From the NCBI GenBank assembly GCA_949751835.1, contig CATKHK010000133.1, positions 1 to 64,000 of the forward strand: a DNA stretch of 64,000 nt. The letters are read 5' to 3'. The DNA is from Blepharisma japonicum. Its lineage: Eukaryota; Ciliophora; Heterotrichea; Heterotrichida; Blepharismidae. The translations under genes and the position numbers were made by a program. Below, piece after piece: positions 53,654-63,411 of this stretch. The notes below the pieces were generated by a model. The model worked only from the letters and a program-made list of their open reading frames with translations, did not search any database and was not told the origin of the DNA. How positions within the stretch are numbered: position 1 is the first letter of the stretch; every line of letters starts with the position of its first letter.

Positions 53654-54775
53654 TTAAATGCACTTTCCTTTTCTAGTTTGTACGATAGGGTCATCCTTGC
53701 ACTCTTTCGATACTATGCTTTTCGTCTTCTGTTTTTTTACATTTTCTCTCAACTCATCTTTCAGCTTCCCTATTTCTTTCATCTGCTCTTTTATTTGCAA
53801 TTTAATTTCTACCGCATTTTTACACGTTTCTTTTTTCACGCCAAAAATTTCAACATTTTTCTCTAAAATTGCAATAATTTTATCATTTAAATTTTCCTCA
53901 TTTCTCAGCTCCACGGTTTTCTTATAAAGCAATTTTTTCTCTTTTTTAGCTTTTTCAGTGTTTTCTCTTAGCCCATTTATCATATTTGCTAGTTCTTCTT
54001 CAGTTAGCCCTTCTAGGTTATTATGAATATCATTATTCTGCTTAAATTCTTCTACCCTTTTTACTTCTCCCCTAACTTTTTCGTTTTCTGCTTTTTGCTC
54101 TTCTATCATCCCACAGAGCTCATCAGCAGTTTCTAGGCATTTCATGCTTTTCATCTGTACATCGTCAGCTTCTTCTCTTAATTTATTCATCATAATATCC
54201 TTTTCATTTGACCTATCAAGCACTTCTTCAATTTTTTCGTTTAATTCTGTATACTGTAAATCCAAGTTTATGTTAGCTTCTCTGAATTTTTCTAAAAAAT
54301 TCACAATTTCTTGATCTTTTCTGTTTTTTTCTTCTAGCATTATTCTATACTGTTCTTTTGTGGCTCGCTTTATCTCAATTTCTGTCTTAGTTTTTGATAC
54401 TTCTTCGTTGTATTTTTCCCTAAGATCTTTTACTTCTTCTTTCAGCTCTACAAGTAAGCTGTCAAATTGATCATTTACTTGCGCTTTTATATAGGTTTTG
54501 TTGCATTCTTCACATATCCCAGTCATTTCATTAGTTTCAGGGTGCGGGATTTGTTGGAGAAAGCAATTTTTGCAGTATCCTCGATGGCAAAATGGACAGA
54601 TATTTTTTGAATTGATGCCTAATATAAAAATTGAGCCACATTTGGCACAGGATCGGTCCTTTTTATAGGTTTCCTGGCCTAATTCTGGGTCTAAAGTGGC
54701 AAAAACTGACATACTTACAGGCCGAGTTTCTTTTTGTGCAAAATCTTGGATAATCTCGCTTTGTCTTAAGTCCAT
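53654..54775 (-). CDS. FYVE-like zinc finger plus coiled coil
   Basis: 373 residues. A zinc-binding module at about 43-95 with C-x2-C ... C-x2-C-x4-C-x2-C ... C-x2-C (SCAKCGSIF, ICPFCHRGYCKNC, GICEECNKTY), eight metal ligands in FYVE-like spacing. The basic R(R/K)HHCR phosphoinositide motif is replaced by PFCHRGYC, so lipid binding is uncertain. The remaining ~270 residues are coiled coil. Possibly endosomal or cytoskeletal. Confidence 0.65.
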   Translation of the reverse strand: MDLRQSEIIQDFAQKETRPVSMSVFATLDPELGQETYKKDRSCAKCGSIFILGINSKNICPFCHRGYCKNCFLQQIPHPETNEMTGICEECNKTYIKAQVNDQFDSLLVELKEEVKDLREKYNEEVSKTKTEIEIKRATKEQYRIMLEEKNRKDQEIVNFLEKFREANINLDLQYTELNEKIEEVLDRSNEKDIMMNKLREEADDVQMKSMKCLETADELCGMIEEQKAENEKVRGEVKRVEEFKQNNDIHNNLEGLTEEELANMINGLRENTEKAKKEKKLLYKKTVELRNEENLNDKIIAILEKNVEIFGVKKETCKNAVEIKLQIKEQMKEIGKLKDELRENVKKQKTKSIVSKECKDDPIVQTRKGKCI

Positions 54776-54904
54776 ATTATTATTTCTAATGTTATCTTTC
54801 CATTTAAAATCCTAATAAAGTACTTTTGAATGTAACCAAAAAATGAGTTTCTAGGTAATTAGAGTGTTTAATGCATAATGGAACGATAATAAATATAAAA
54901 GATA

Positions 54905-56662
54905 ATGGGACAAACTGGCTCACATCATCAAGTAAGATTGCAAAGAAATACAAAGGAAACGAAAAAGCCAAGGATTCGCCGTGATAATAATGTAATGCTG
55001 AAGTCAAAGACGCTAAAAATTAGAATTAGCTCTGATACTATTTCTATAAGAGTGCCTGATGACTCGGTTACATTTGGATGACTTTTATCCGAAGTGATTC
55101 GCTTAAATACTTATCCTGGAATAATTATTGGGTTCAGAACTGCCACGAATTCAGACGTTTTAGACTATTTATTGACAAAATATGATAGATCTTTATCATG
55201 CTTAAAGGATGATGAAGAATTAATAGCGATTATTTTAGAGCCTGTCACTGCTGACATTTCATGCCAACATTTTACTCCTCTAAAAGTGATTGGTAAAGGT
55301 GGATTTTCTACAGTTTTTCAAGTTAGAAAAAAAGACACTGGACACTTATATGCTATAAAAACAATCAATAAAAAATTTCTTATAAATGAAGATAAAATTT
55401 TTCAAATTTTAAATGAAAAAGATATCATGGTGAAAGTTCAACATCCTTATATCGTTAAATTATACTGGGCTTTCCAAACAAGAGAAAATTTGCATTTAGT
55501 TATGGATTTATGCCCTGGTGGAGAATTATTTTTCCATTTGCATAACTTAGGTAGGTTTACTGAAGAACAAGCAAGATTTTATTTCGGAGAAATTCTGCTG
55601 GGGTTAGAGTATTTGCATGAAAACAGAATTTTGTATAGAGATTTAAAGCCTGAAAATATTTTGTTAGATCATGATGGACATATAAGGATTACTGATTTTG
55701 GCTTGTCGAAACAAGGTATTTTACCTAATGGGTTGACAAATAGCTTTTGTGGGTCGCCTGAGTATATGAGTCCAGAAGTACTTAGAAGTCAAGGGCATGG
55801 ACGAGCTGTTGATTATTATAGCTTAGGAGCTCTGCTATTTGAAATGCTGACTGGACTGCCTCCGTTTTATGACTCAAATAGATCGAAAATGTACTTTAAA
55901 GTGCTTAATGAAATGCTGGTCTTGCCTAATTATATATCAAAAAGCGGGAAATCGCTATTGTCAGGATTATTGAATAAAGATCCTAACGAAAGACTTGGAA
56001 ATGCAGGCGGGTTCTCAGAAATCAAAGCTCACCCTTGATGCAAAAAAATAAAATTCGATCGACTCCTCAAGCGACAAATTCTCCCACCTTTTCGACCCAA
56101 TTTAAGACTCTCAAATTTCGATCCAGAGTACACGGCAATGGGTATTGATAAAGATTTCTTAATAGAAAATATAAACGTCTATGATGAAAATTTTGCTGGA
56201 TTTGACTATAATAATGAAGATGAGATAAAAGAAACAATTTCTTTATTACCTAATAATAATTTGTCTTCAATGTCAACTATCACCTCAAAATCAGCTGGTG
56301 TTGTGTCAAGAAATGAAAGCCAATTAAGAGTTTTTGCTATAAATGAAGAGGAAGAAGAGGAAAAATCACAAATTTTGTCAAAAAATAGCGTTTCTAAAGC
56401 TTTTTCTGCAGAAAACACCGTTTCTTCTTTTATAGTAAAAGACTCTAGATTTTCGCTTCAGGTGTTAAAGGAAAAAGTAGCTCCAAAAAAAGAAAAAGAT
56501 TTTCCTTTGCCCTTATTTATACCAAGACAAGCCACGTTTCTTTGCCAAGATGTTGAGATTTCTGATGAAGATATAAGCTTTACAGTTTCTGATGAAGATT
56601 TTGATGAAAATGTTATTAATGCAGTCCCAGGGTTTAACTCGAAATTTTTTCAGGAAGATTAG
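54905..56662 (+). CDS. Myristoylated AGC kinase with UBL-like N-terminus
   Basis: 585 residues; two TGA as Trp. The start MGQTGSHHQV suits myristoylation. About 34-110 has beta/alpha structure resembling a ubiquitin-like domain (LKIRISSDTISIRVPDD). Kinase about 123-378: GKGGFSTVFQV, YAIKTI, YRDLKPENILL, TDFGLSK, SFCGSPEYMSPEV, with NERLGNAGG and HPW before the tail. The AGC tail has LSNFDPEYTAMG and the hydrophobic motif FAGFDY, with Asp where Ser/Thr is usually phosphorylated, as Glu/Asp is in atypical PKC and PKN. A Ser-rich acidic extension of about 140 residues follows. Confidence 0.88.
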
Positions 56663-56794
56663 CATGTACTATAAAGCTCAAAGAAAATACTAATGAGATT
56701 ATTTTATAAATTCTTATAGAGATGTTTATTTTTCTTAAGGAAAGCTCTTAATTTGATTATTTTGAAGTAAAAATAAGGAATTTGAATAAATTAG

Positions 56795-56800
56795 AAAAAA
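56795..56800 (-). terminator. Pol III T-run terminator
   Basis: Six T residues on the minus strand 1-2 bases past the tRNA 3' end. Confidence 0.7.
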
Positions 56801-56801
56801 G

Positions 56802-56873
56802 TAGCGAAGAATGGTTTCGATCCATCGACCTCTGGGTTATGAGCCCAGCACGCTTCCACTGCGCCACTTCGCT
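56802..56873 (-). tRNA. Initiator tRNA-Met (CAT), copy 1
   Basis: 72 nt. The acceptor stem AGCGAAG/CTTCGCT has the initiator-specific A1:U72 pair; the anticodon stem-loop is CTGGGCTCATAACCCAG; the T loop is ATCGAAA with A54 instead of T54, another eukaryotic initiator mark. No intron and no encoded CCA. B box GGATCGAAACC present. Confidence 0.95.
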
Positions 56874-56986
56874 GTGCTTCAACATATAAACTATTGTTGC
56901 TTATAATTATTGTCTTAGTAAACTGATAGGATACTATTCTCCCCTATTAAGCATTGGCAAAATTTTATTTGATTAAATGAAAAACC

Positions 56987-56992
56987 AAAAAA
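56987..56992 (-). terminator. Pol III T-run terminator
   Basis: Six T residues on the minus strand directly after the second tRNA. Confidence 0.7.
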
Positions 56993-56993
56993 G

Positions 56994-57065
56994 TAGCGAA
57001 GAATGGTTTCGATCCATCGACCTCTGGGTTATGAGCCCAGCACGCTTCCACTGCGCCACTTCGCT
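56994..57065 (-). tRNA. Initiator tRNA-Met (CAT), copy 2
   Basis: Identical over all 72 nt to copy 1, which lies 120 bp downstream; the spacer sequences differ. Same initiator features and its own T-run. The rest of 56663-57254 is AT-rich without a gene. Confidence 0.95.
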
Positions 57066-57254
57066 GTGATTTATACACTAATTATTGTATATATAATTTT
57101 TCTCTGTGATTTCATTATTTTCCTTTCTTTATTCTTATGTATTTTCTGGATTAAAGATAGTATTTTTTTGAGTAAGAATTTATAAGACGTTGCATATATT
57201 TTAAGATAAAAAAGTAATTTCTAATAAATTGTGTAAATTATCTCCAAAATTAGA

Positions 57255-58700
57255 TTAGACATCATCATTTTCTTCAATTTTTCTCTTCTTTATTTGACTG
57301 CTAAGCATCTTTTTATTCCCATCCAAATCTCTCTTGAACCTTGTATCAGTTGGATCAATGCCAAATTTAGAATCTGTATATATTTTCTTAAATCTATCAT
57401 CATTTTCATTGAACTTGAACTCTTTTTCTTCTCCTTTGCTGTCCACCAGTAGCTCCAAACTTTGTGTCAATTTTTTATCTTTCCTTTCCTTCATTTTATC
57501 CTTTAGCATTTGTTTCCTCATAGCTTTTCTCTCAGCTTTTTTATTTTTCTTTTCTTCTTTTTTCTCCCTCAAATGTTTTTCCCATGTAGTTTCGTCCTTC
57601 TTTTCTTTTGTAGCTTCTTTTGCAATGCTATCAAAAACTGAATTAAATTTTATTTCAAGATCCATGTTATCTTTTTGAGCTGCTTTAAATTGAGAAATTT
57701 TGCCTTGATGATTTCGCTTTTGTGGCATATCATAATCACTAGGCTCCTCTTCTTCCTCAGAAGAGCTCATCGGGGCGATATAATTTTGTAAGTCGAGTTC
57801 ATCTAAATCTTCTACTGCAAAAGCTGATTGGAGTTTTTGTGTTCTTTCTTTAGGAGTTTCATCCCAAGTTAGTTCTACTCTTGAGTGCTGCAAAGCTTTT
57901 GTATAAAAATGAAGAAGCTGATGATTTTTCGGCACCTCAGTCGCGATGTCTTTAGCTGGGTATTTAAAATCTTGGACATCATTTGGAATAAATCTTAAAT
58001 CAATGAAATTTGATGTTCTTTCTATTTCTAAACCATCGCATTCTTCATAAAGCCTTATTGCTGCTTCTATTGAGTTGCATTCGACAACAGCGAAGTAATA
58101 TTTTAACTGATCCAGTTCGTACTTTCGCAGTTTTGTGTCATCTTCTTCAGGGTCAACGCCAGAAAAATCTCCAACTGGACCTGCAACTGTTTCTTTTTGC
58201 ATTCTTTCCATACCAAATTGTGAAGGGTATATGGTCACTTTTGCTACATCACCTGGGCAAAAAGAACTAAAAAGTGCCAACAAATCGACAGCTTTTACGA
58301 TCCTAAAATCACAATTTGTGACTGCAAGTCTATTTGTTTCTCCTCCTTCAGGGATGTTTTCAACTTGCTCATAAAGATCCTCGCCAAGATTAATTTCATC
58401 TTCTTCACCACTAGAACTTGAGCTTTCTACGTCCCATTTAAATTTTCCTTGTGCGTCAATACATTCAATACCTGAGGTGTCATAAATTTCTGTCAAAGGG
58501 TTAGAAACATCTTTGACTTTTCGGCCTCTTTCATCAACTTTGCTTGGAACTGGACCTTGGAAATCTTTTTTTGTGAACATTGAAGTGAATCTTTCGTCAA
58601 GCTTGAGCTTTTGGTCTTCAGGTTTTTGGGTGCGGAATCGAGGATCGGTATGAATTTTGGAAAATCTAGAGTCTTTGATATGGCTGTCTTTTTTGCCCAT
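57255..58700 (-). CDS. ESF1: Pre-rRNA processing protein ESF1
   Basis: 481 residues. It begins with KDSRFSKIHTDPRFRTQKP, the ESF1 N-terminal motif, then DERFTSMFTKKDF. An RRM-like ESF1 core lies about 125-285 (TNRLAVTNCDFRIVKAVDLL, VAKVTIYPSQFGMERMQKE, YYFAVVECNSIEAAIRLYEE, FIDLRFIPNDV), followed by acidic and Lys-rich segments and a C-terminal NUC153 motif (ENDDRFKKIYTDSKFGIDPT). ESF1 is a nucleolar factor for 18S rRNA production. Shorter than yeast ESF1 (about 630 residues), mainly in the acidic stretches. No TGA codon, no intron seen. Confidence 0.95.
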   Translation of the reverse strand: MGKKDSHIKDSRFSKIHTDPRFRTQKPEDQKLKLDERFTSMFTKKDFQGPVPSKVDERGRKVKDVSNPLTEIYDTSGIECIDAQGKFKWDVESSSSSGEEDEINLGEDLYEQVENIPEGGETNRLAVTNCDFRIVKAVDLLALFSSFCPGDVAKVTIYPSQFGMERMQKETVAGPVGDFSGVDPEEDDTKLRKYELDQLKYYFAVVECNSIEAAIRLYEECDGLEIERTSNFIDLRFIPNDVQDFKYPAKDIATEVPKNHQLLHFYTKALQHSRVELTWDETPKERTQKLQSAFAVEDLDELDLQNYIAPMSSSEEEEEPSDYDMPQKRNHQGKISQFKAAQKDNMDLEIKFNSVFDSIAKEATKEKKDETTWEKHLREKKEEKKNKKAERKAMRKQMLKDKMKERKDKKLTQSLELLVDSKGEEKEFKFNENDDRFKKIYTDSKFGIDPTDTRFKRDLDGNKKMLSSQIKKRKIEENDDV

Positions 58701-59758
58701 TTTTATGATATAAATATGCTTTAGTTTGGATAAACGCCATGCAAAATCTTATATTAATTAGCAAGCTATTTTCCCAACATTAATTATTTTGATTGTACTG
58801 ATATCTTAAAATATTCTATTAAATAAGAATTTTGAATAAATCTATTTGATATAAATGAGCATTATTTAAATTTCATTTTAATAAAATATTCCCTGAATTG
58901 TAAATTTTTAAGAAATTCGTATAGAGGGAATGAATTTTAAACTTCAAGAAAGAAATCTATAGATTCAGTACAAAAGAATTCAATATTAATTGGTTAAAAT
59001 GGCTTGACTAAGACCTCACAAGTTTCTTCTCAATTATCATAACTAAGGGCTCAAGGTCAGCTTTCTATTGAGGATTCTCTTAACTTTATTACTTATCATC
59101 TAGAATGCTTATTTAGACATGATATCTAATAAGTCAAGAATAGAAGTTAAAAAAATTTTTGCTCTTATTCCTGTTAAAGAAAATCCTTAATTAATAACAA
59201 GATAGATTAGTTTTTATTTAAAATCTTCAAGTTTCTCACTTATAAATATTTATATTATATTCAAAATTATAGATATTCCATATTAAAATATTTGCCCTTT
59301 TATTTATTAATAAAATCATTCTATAATCAAAATGGCTTATTTTTGTTTATTATTTTTATTTCTTCTTCATAAAGTTTTTTTAATCTTTTATAATTTATTT
59401 TAGATCAGATTTCTCTAAGGCTAATTATTATAAATCTAGGCTATTGATTCCTGTATTGTTTGCTATCCCAATACTTATTACTTTAAAAAGGTCCAAAACT
59501 GTCAAAAAATTAAAATTTACTATACTTTTATTTAAACATAATCATCTTCCCTTGATTGTTAAACATTCAAATTTTATCATAAAAATAAAATAATATGTGT
59601 GATATAAACATTTCTTTCCTCTCTTTATATGAAAAACAGTTTACTTACTTTTACCTTAATAAAAATTCAAGTTAAATATAAATTTCAACATTATCCACTT
59701 TCTCACTGATTTCATTTCCTATAAAATATCTACTTAAATCTAGAGGAGAAGAATAAAT
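58701..59758. other. Intergenic, AT-rich, with decayed tracts
   Basis: A plus-strand tract from about 58999 begins MAWLRPHKFLLNYHN and is broken by TAA and TAG; unrecognised. A second remnant is listed separately at 59402. The rest is AT-rich. Confidence 0.4.
59402..59503 (+). pseudogene. Fossil N-terminus of a four-helix membrane gene
   Basis: 34 codons (SKANYYKSRLLIPVLFAIPI) resemble the start of the gene at 59759 (SRERRKIRYNSIVLLILFAV). No start codon or continuation. Confidence 0.35.
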
Positions 59759-60625
59759 ATGGACGTCAACGTTGTTCTGCCAGAAGAATCCAGAATTTCT
59801 CGCGAAAGAAGAAAGATCAGATACAATTCAATAGTGCTTTTAATATTATTTGCTGTCCCCCTCCCACTTGCCTTCATTATAGTAGGGCCCGATTACATAT
59901 TCATTGCTGTATATTGAGCTCTCTATTCTATTCCGTATGTGCTGATGGGAATTTTTGGGCTTGTTGTGTCAAAAACTGACAAAGCCAATTTATTGAGGTG
60001 TTATGCAATTCTTGTCGTTTGCTTTATTTGCTACTGCATATTCAATTTGGTGTTTGACATTCTTATATTTATTACGTTCTTTTTCGCGTTTGGCTTAATA
60101 GGAGTTAGCATATTTTTCCTGATTATGGTGATCTATTATGCATATTCAGTATGGCATGCAAGAAAAGCTATATTTGATTCAAGGAGATTAAGGGAATCAT
60201 TAGAAATTGGATTTCCAATTCAGGACCCAATAATTGTAGGAGATTATTCAATGCAGCAGCAATATGTTCCAGCACCATCTACTTATAATCAAGGATATCA
60301 ACAGCCTTATCCTGGATATGGAAATCAACAATATAATCCGGGATATACTAATCCTCAGTTTAATCAAGGATATAGAAATACTCAATACAACCCAGCAGTT
60401 AATAACCCAGGTTATAGAAATCCTGGAAATGCCCCTGGGGTTTTTAATCCAGCCCCTGTAAGCAGCTCTGGATTAAATTATACTGGAAATAATCCTGCTG
60501 GTGGTTCTGGATTAATTTCTACTGGAAATAATCCTGCTAATAGCCCAGGATTAAGCAGCACTGGAAATAATCTGGTTAATAGTCCTGGATTAGCAAACTC
60601 TGGAAGTAGCCCTTCTAACATTTAA
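59759..60625 (+). CDS. Four-helix membrane protein with repeat tail
   Basis: 288 residues, one TGA (59916-59918) as Trp. The ATG at 59759 restores the first helix, absent from the TGA-free frame. Helices about 26-46 (IVLLILFAVPLPLAFIIVG), 51-72, 82-104 and 107-131; GIFGLVVSKTDK matches the motif of the genes at 2378 and 14886. The tail of about 145 residues is Asn/Pro/Gly/Tyr/Gln-rich, first with NPGY/NQGY units, then four 13-residue repeats (SGLNYTGNNPAGG type). The longest tail in the family; it lies 46 kb from the main array. Function unknown. Confidence 0.75.
60467..60622 (+). repeat. Four tandem 39-bp repeats in coding sequence
   Basis: Units begin at 60467, 60506, 60545 and 60584 and encode (S/P)GL..(T/S)G(N/S).. 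repeats. Exact 39-bp phase keeps the frame; the last unit is the most diverged. Confidence 0.85.
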
Positions 60626-61207
60626 ACCATTTAATCTTTCTATATGTGAAAATTCAAATATTATGAGTCCACTGATTAACTTTAAAATAATTAACTCTCT
60701 ATATTACTTTTATTTAATTTTAATTAGCAGATAAATTTTTCGATTTTCTGCTTCTTGTTAGAATCATATATCATGAATTCTGTTAAAAAAAAGAATTTTA
60801 TCCTCTTTCATTAATTAGCCTATCTCCAGGATTTGGATCTTTTGCAATCCTCCACTAATTTTGATCTTCAAGTATTGAAATCAGTATGAATTCGGATAAT
60901 CCAGACCTGTTTTTAGCATTATTAAATTATTATTCTGTGACTAATTACTTATAATAATTATAATTGCTAATACATTTGAAACTCATTATTGAAAGATATT
61001 CTAGCATTAAAACTTGATCTGATATAGGCTAACACTACAACAATAGGCTCAAGAGCCACCGAATTATCATATAGAATGCCAAGTCTGTATGGACATGGAA
61101 GTCGACAATATAGTCAAATAATTATTAATATCATAACTAATCTCAAACCATTAAGCTTCAATACTAATTTAATATTTTCGTCCTAATTAATATTTATCTT
61201 TATAAAT
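60626..61207. other. Intergenic, no recognisable gene
   Basis: AT-rich. The last ~60 bp (3' flank of the transporter) are repeated near 63370-63411, so this flank was part of the duplicated transporter unit. Confidence 0.5.
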
Positions 61208-62617
61208 TTAATCAATATCTAAAGTTTTCGTTAAATCTTCTAACCCTTTTTCAGACTCAAGTCTGCTAGAATCGTAAACTTTAGCAGTAATTAGATGCTT
61301 GCCATGTTTTCTGTCCCAAGCCCATAGTAGAAATGCAGTAGTAACCCCAATCGAAGCGACAAGTATGAAGAAAAGCGACACATATGTATATCCATATTGG
61401 CTTTCTGTTTTATAATGTATTGCTCCTACTATAATAGGCCCGATAGTCATACCAGTATTTTGAGCTGCTGTTACAATCCCGAATCCAGTTCCTACTGCAT
61501 TTGAATCTACCAAAAATGGAACCGACGCTCACATTGTGGCCCCATATATAGAATATCCCATACCCAAAATTATCAAATTTAACCCTCCCCATATGCATTT
61601 ATCGCAATCAGGTAATGAAATAAAAATTACATGGACGATTAGCATCATTACTGCAGCCGAAAAAATTCAATAAATATGCCTGCCTAATTTATCAGCTAAA
61701 ATTCCAAATATTGGACTAAATAAAGCAGCTACAATATATGTGATGCTTATAAAATACCCAGCTTCAATAGAGCTGAAATTAAATCTTGTCTGAAAATATA
61801 AACTTGCAATCGAATTAAAAGTTAAAACACATATATAAATAACCAAGCAATTGCTTGAAAGCATCCAAAAGCCAAAATTAAATGATTTTACATCAGCAAG
61901 CTTTATTTTTTCACTTGATTTTTTCTTTGATGAGCCAAGTAAGGTATCTTTATGGATATCCATAAAAATTAATAAAATCGCAATTATCAGTGACAAAATG
62001 CATACAAATAGCCCAAATCAAAGCCCAAAAACGACTGAGCCAGTTGAAGAATAAAATTGAGGTTCAAGAATGTTATTTATTACGCTTCCTAAACGACCTA
62101 TACTTATAGTCATTCCGTAAGCCATTGATAATTCTCTCCCTGCAAATCATTCAGCCAAAACTGTTCCTTGAACTACGTATAAGCTTTCTGCTCCAAGTCC
62201 AAATATAAATCTACCCACAACTGCTATTGGGAATGATTCTATTGTGATAGCCAATGCAAAAATTGTTTGACCAAGGCAAATTAATGAAGTAAATATAAAA
62301 ATAGCTAATCTTGATCCAAAATTATCACTTAAAAATCCGCCGAAAAAAGGTAAAATCATATTGGGGAAAGAATACACTGAATAAAACCACTCAAATTCGA
62401 AAGAGTTTATGTGTAAACGCTAATTGTAAAATACATCCATAATTTCTGGCTGAAGAACTGAAGGAGTGTCATAAACGAAGTAACTACCTAAGCCAATAGT
62501 GCAAGCAAAGAAAAGCATCAAATATCTTCACTTCGTTTGAGTTAAGTCATGAATTGGCACAATCTTTGGTTGAATTTCATTCGTAAGTGGCTGACTTTCT
62601 GTGTATTCGTTTTCCAT
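61208..62617 (-). CDS. MFSD1-like major facilitator transporter
   Basis: Exons 62617-62435 and 62419-61208; 464 residues with several TGA as Trp. Twelve hydrophobic segments are expected; visible are IGLGSYFVYDTPSVLQPEIM (TM1 and first loop, as in MFSD1's GSYFCYDNP), YSFPNMILPFFGGFLSDNFG, GRFIFGLGAESLYVVQGTVL, MAYGMTISIGRLGSVINN, FSPIFGILADKLGRHIYW, ILGMGYSIYGATMWASVPFL, and GTGFGIVTAAQNTGMTIGPI. MFSD1 is a lysosomal dipeptide exporter; the animal protein is of similar size. It ends LEDLTKTLDID. Probably an endolysosomal transporter; the exact substrate cannot be read from sequence. Confidence 0.85.
62420..62434 (-). other. 15-nt intron (MFSD1-like gene)
   Basis: Reads GTATTTTACAATTAG on the minus strand, phase 0, A at position 10. 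Retention would put a TAG in the first extramembrane loop. Confidence 0.85.
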
Positions 62618-62748
62618 TTCTTTTTAAAAGTATAAAACTCAACAATAAATAAATTCTTTATTTATTGATTTTTATATTGAATGCAAAAGAAATGACTTTA
62701 GTCATTATTATTATTTTCTAATAATTTTTGTAAAATATTCCATTCACA

Positions 62749-63310
62749 TTTTTATTTCTTTTTCATAATCATAGCAATGAAGCTGAAATAACACTTAAAA
62801 TTATTAATTGCTATAAAGAAAACTGAATCAAAAGTATATTCATAGATGCTACCAGCTTTATAATGAATCTCTCCAACCAATGAAACACCAATTGTAATTT
62901 TTAGGCTGGGATCAACTGTAGCCAGGCCAAAGGTGGTGCCTGTAGTCTTTTTAATGACCAAAAATGGCTAAAAAGCTCACATAGTCGAAGAATGAATTGA
63001 ATATCAAGATCCAATGCAGTTAAATTTAAAGCCACTCACATACATTTATCACAATCTGGTAGTAATGAGAAAATAAAAATGTACTCTCAATATCATCCAA
63101 GATGAAATGAGTATAAAAATAATTGACAATACTATTAAAAGTCAACCCTGAATTAGTTAATTTCATTCTGATAATATTTTTTATTACTTCTTTAAAATTT
63201 TTTTGTAGCATGAAGAAAATGAATGCGAGCCGTGAAGTTGAGGGGCTATTTGGTTCATAGCTAAAGTCTTGAACTGTTAAAAAATGTATAGACAGCATTC
63301 TCAGTTTCAC
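62749..63310 (-). pseudogene. Decayed MFSD1-like copy
   Basis: Two detached frames resemble the neighbouring transporters: TTGTTFGLATVDPSLKITIG with VGEIHYKAGSIYEYTF (compare GTGFGIVTAAQNTG and GAIHYKTESQYGYTY), and upstream LTFNSIVNYFY (compare LTFNSIASLYF). Much of the gene is missing and the frame is not continuous. Older than the copy at 63412, which is nearly identical to the intact gene. Confidence 0.7.
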
Positions 63311-63411
63311 TATTGCCTAATAATTATCAGACGTCATCTATTAATCTTAAAGCATCAAACTCCAATTATAATTTAAGTTTCTATCCTAATTAATATTTAT
63401 CATTTATAAAT

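Noticed and set aside
56802-57065. Elongator tRNA-Met
   Set aside because: A1:U72 and A54 are eukaryotic initiator features.
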